From Acidobacteriota bacterium (GTDB taxonomy: Bacteria; Acidobacteriota; Blastocatellia; Pyrinomonadales; Pyrinomonadaceae): a stretch of 64,000 nucleotides of DNA. This document shows positions 62,261-64,000 of the stretch, piece by piece. The notes beneath the pieces are model-generated. The model worked only from the letters and a program-made list of their open reading frames with translations. It searched no databases and had not been told where the DNA came from. The DNA is taken from the NCBI GenBank assembly GCA_016700175.1, contig CP065003.1, positions 3,048,001-3,112,000 on the forward strand, in the 5' to 3' direction. A program made the position numbers and the translations under genes. Within the stretch, counting starts at the first letter, position 1. Each line of letters starts with the position of its first letter.

Positions 62261-62596
62261 CTAGTAATTGCCTTTGCCGGGAATGATGTTGCGGACTCCG
62301 CCGCGCGGGTTTTCGACGTCGCCTGTTCGGCGCGGGATCAAGTGGAAGTGGCAATGGAAGACGGTCTGGCCTGCGGCAGCACCGGAGTTGATCCCGATGT
62401 TGAATCCGTCGATCGATTCGTCTTCCTCGATCAACCGCTCCCTTGCGGAGCGGATCAGCTGGTCGCAGGCGAGCAGTTCATCGGGGGTGAGGCCGAAGTA
62501 GTCCTCGACGTGCCGCTTCGGGATAATGAGCGAATGACCGTCCGCGACGGGAAAGCCATCGCGGATTAGATAAGCGAGGTAGTTGTCCTCGACCAT
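62261..62596 (-). CDS. HIT-family nucleotide hydrolase
   Basis: The 111-residue protein has the full histidine-triad core: GHSLIIPKRHVEDYF, the central NIGINSGAAAGQTVFH, and HCHFHLIPRR with the catalytic triad. It lacks the N-terminal zinc-binding CxxC segment of many relatives, so it is slightly short. Such proteins hydrolyse phosphoramidates or dinucleoside polyphosphates. It converges with the HNH gene, with 5 bases between the two stops. Confidence 0.88.
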   Translation of the reverse strand: MVEDNYLAYLIRDGFPVADGHSLIIPKRHVEDYFGLTPDELLACDQLIRSARERLIEEDESIDGFNIGINSGAAAGQTVFHCHFHLIPRRTGDVENPRGGVRNIIPGKGNY

Positions 62597-62734
62597 ACTC
62601 TCTCTCGATACACTACAAAAAAAGCAATCTTTCAGGTTAATCAGGCCCCTTTCTTTTTGCGTAATCTAATGCTAAGCGCCATGGCCGTTTAAGATGTTTC
62701 CAATAAGTTGTGAATGTCGGAATAGAAGTCGAGT

Positions 62735-63145
62735 CTATCTTCTGACCTTGCGGAGGTGTTCGGCTATTGGAATATCAGCAGGCAAGAGTTTATAGCCCCC
62801 TAACTCATTCATATCTACCCATTCAACTCTGTCGTGAACTGTCAGCGACAGACCTTCATCATTGAGCTCGGTTTCGAGTGCAAGAAGTCTGAACGCCCCG
62901 TGATCGTACACGTACTCGGACTCGACAATGATCCTTCCAGCAACAGCCGTTACTCCAAACTCCTCACGAAGTTCTCTTTCTAGAGATTGCTGAGGCGTTT
63001 CACCACTTTCCACCTTACCCCCAGGAAATTCCCAACTCCCAGCGAGTTTTTCATTAGGTCCGCGCCTCGCGATGAGCACTTTATCTGATTTAATAACTAT
63101 TGCCGCGACGACCAATGCTCCAAATTGACCGGTGATCGAGTTCAT
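62735..63145 (-). CDS. mutT: MutT-like Nudix hydrolase (8-oxo-dGTP diphosphatase type)
   Basis: The 136-residue protein has the Nudix box GGKVESGETPQQSLERELRE with EEFGV (G-x5-E-x7-R-E-x2-E-E-x-G). It also has the MutT-like front LIARRGPNEKLAGSWEFPGG and an end typical of (d)GTP-sanitising enzymes (EWVDMNELGGYKLLPADIP). It starts 13 bases after the stop of the upstream helicase gene and is probably cotranscribed with it. This link of MutT with DUF3427-type helicases is seen in other genomes. Confidence 0.88.
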   Translation of the reverse strand: MNSITGQFGALVVAAIVIKSDKVLIARRGPNEKLAGSWEFPGGKVESGETPQQSLERELREEFGVTAVAGRIIVESEYVYDHGAFRLLALETELNDEGLSLTVHDRVEWVDMNELGGYKLLPADIPIAEHLRKVRR

Positions 63146-63158
63146 TTATTTCTCTGAT

Positions 63159-64000
63159 TCAGTCGCTAGTAATGTATTCATATATCGAATGTTCGACGGG
63201 GTGCTTCATCGTGAAAAGGACCTTTACTACTGGCACTTCCCTCCCATCTTTGCGCTCAAAGTACTCCTGTTCAAAACTATCTTCAACGGGTACAACGTCC
63301 CCCATATAATAGAATTCCTTTCCCTCATCGTTGCTTTTCTTGACAAAAAGGGGAAGTCGCAATTCGTCGGTATATTCGCGGAGTCGAAGAACCTCTGGGC
63401 TATTAAGTGTTCTGTTCGACTTCGTCATCCATTGAAATTCGTAGTTGTTCAAAAACCCATCTTCATACCGGGTCGTTTCCGAAATATCCTCTGCCTTATG
63501 GTAGTTAACAAAGATCGCACAGTCCTTGCCGTCTGCGCCAAACATATATCCACCAACATTTTGGGCGACTGGGTTTTGCGACCAGTTCAGAATCCTAAAT
63601 ACGTCCTTCCGAGAATACTTTCGGTACAAATGAAAGCCGTCGAAGAAGCGAGACTCATCAAAGTCCTCACCATAGACATGCTCAGCAGCATTAAGTAAGT
63701 CTGACAAGAAATTCTTAAAGACCGATGACCGTAGACAACTCTCCAAGTCAGCGGCCAGCCTTATTATATCCCCATCAGATTCGACAGAGTAAAGGCCGTG
63801 CTTTTCACGTACAGATACAATTGAACCTTGATGTTTTTCGGTGATAAATTCGAAATTCAAGTTTCGAACACTCGACTCCCACGTCTGATTGGACAAATGA
63901 AATCCATAGCGTGAACTGACAATCTCTTCTACTGCAGCCTTGCGAACAACTTCCTGACCAAGTAAACACTTCAGGATTAACACCTCTTCTATCCGTTTCC
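63159..64000 (-). CDS. C-terminal part of a DUF3427-domain (DEAD/DEAH-type) helicase, 5' end outside window
   Basis: The frame is open to the right edge of the window, so only the last 280 codons are present. They read as DUF3427: a helical lead-in, then FDGFHLYRKYSRKDVFRILNW, GGYMFGADGKDCAIFVNYHK, TTRYEDGFLNNYEFQWMTKS and LFVKKSNDEGKEFYYMGDV. In complete proteins this domain follows a phospholipase-D-type nuclease and an SF2 helicase, a combination frequent in defence and restriction loci. The sequence is AT-rich compared with the centre of the window. Confidence 0.8.
   Translation of the reverse strand, partial: KRIEEVLILKCLLGQEVVRKAAVEEIVSSRYGFHLSNQTWESSVRNLNFEFITEKHQGSIVSVREKHGLYSVESDGDIIRLAADLESCLRSSVFKNFLSDLLNAAEHVYGEDFDESRFFDGFHLYRKYSRKDVFRILNWSQNPVAQNVGGYMFGADGKDCAIFVNYHKAEDISETTRYEDGFLNNYEFQWMTKSNRTLNSPEVLRLREYTDELRLPLFVKKSNDEGKEFYYMGDVVPVEDSFEQEYFERKDGREVPVVKVLFTMKHPVEHSIYEYITSD

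Noticed and set aside
1..64000. tRNA, rRNA or riboswitch genes
   Set aside because: I looked for conserved rRNA segments, tRNA cloverleaf patterns with GGTTCGANTCC loops and common riboswitch cores and found none I could defend.

Overview
The window is a GC-rich bacterial chromosome segment with about 45 recognisable genes, no rRNA or tRNA genes and no CRISPR array. Its most striking general feature is the intergenic DNA. Almost every gap holds dispersed palindromic repeats (at least five families), imperfect short tandem repeats (ACAGACCCG-like, ACTCATCACT-like, GAGTTTGGT-like) or longer tandem units. Together with the gene families (retroviral-type aspartyl protease with PDZ, IorAB-type molybdenum hydroxylase, DUF4097/DUF2807 envelope proteins, NTF2-like lipoproteins), this suggests an Acidobacteriota genome, probably of the Blastocatellia/Pyrinomonadaceae type. 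That placement is inference; nothing in the window fixes it.

Region by region. 1-3340: end of a TonB-C/TPR protein, a HigBA-type toxin-antitoxin pair and an unknown gene. 3572-6476 (minus): a short-chain fatty acid transporter, a membrane-anchored EEP phosphatase and two tiny membrane proteins. 6741-10850 (minus): zinc-ribbon protein, DEAD-box helicase, glycine-rich RRM protein and a B12-binding radical SAM enzyme. 11436-15691: threonine catabolism (tdh, kbl), the two genes separated by three unrelated small genes. 16062-24215: secreted or envelope proteins (gamma-glutamyltransferase, NTF2-like lipoprotein, DUF4097 protein, M14 peptidase). 24472-29305: a lipoprotein gene broken by an in-frame stop, a CBS site-2 protease, a zincin-like protein and an NahK-like sugar kinase. 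29466-34363: IorA/IorB, then a winged-helix regulator with a clear operator-promoter and an aspartyl protease-PDZ protein.

34364-40785 is the first accessory zone. A REP-associated tyrosine transposase (RAYT) lies between six REP-like elements on one side and seven in the opposite orientation on the other. Next to it is a compact minus-strand operon of sigma factor, HTH regulator and a 1167-residue fusion of ImmA/IrrE metallopeptidase, UvrD-family helicase and RecB-like Fe-S nuclease. I regard this operon as the best candidate for an undescribed regulated DNA-processing or defence system. The linker between its peptidase and helicase domains is made of translated copies of a dispersed palindromic repeat.

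43143-55576 holds two paralogous YhaO/YhaN (SbcDC-like) nuclease-ATPase pairs. They bracket a cassette of a CX5R phosphatase fused to a DUF6508-like domain, an ADP-ribosylglycohydrolase and one of two copies of an unknown small protein. One YhaN copy has a roughly 108-residue Ser/Gly insertion beside its H-loop. 55637-64000 is visibly more AT-rich up to 61.1 kb and again after 62.6 kb, and reads as a defence island: an Hhe-like DUF4011-helicase-Vsr-type protein, an HNH endonuclease, HIT and MutT proteins, and the end of a DUF3427 helicase running off the window.
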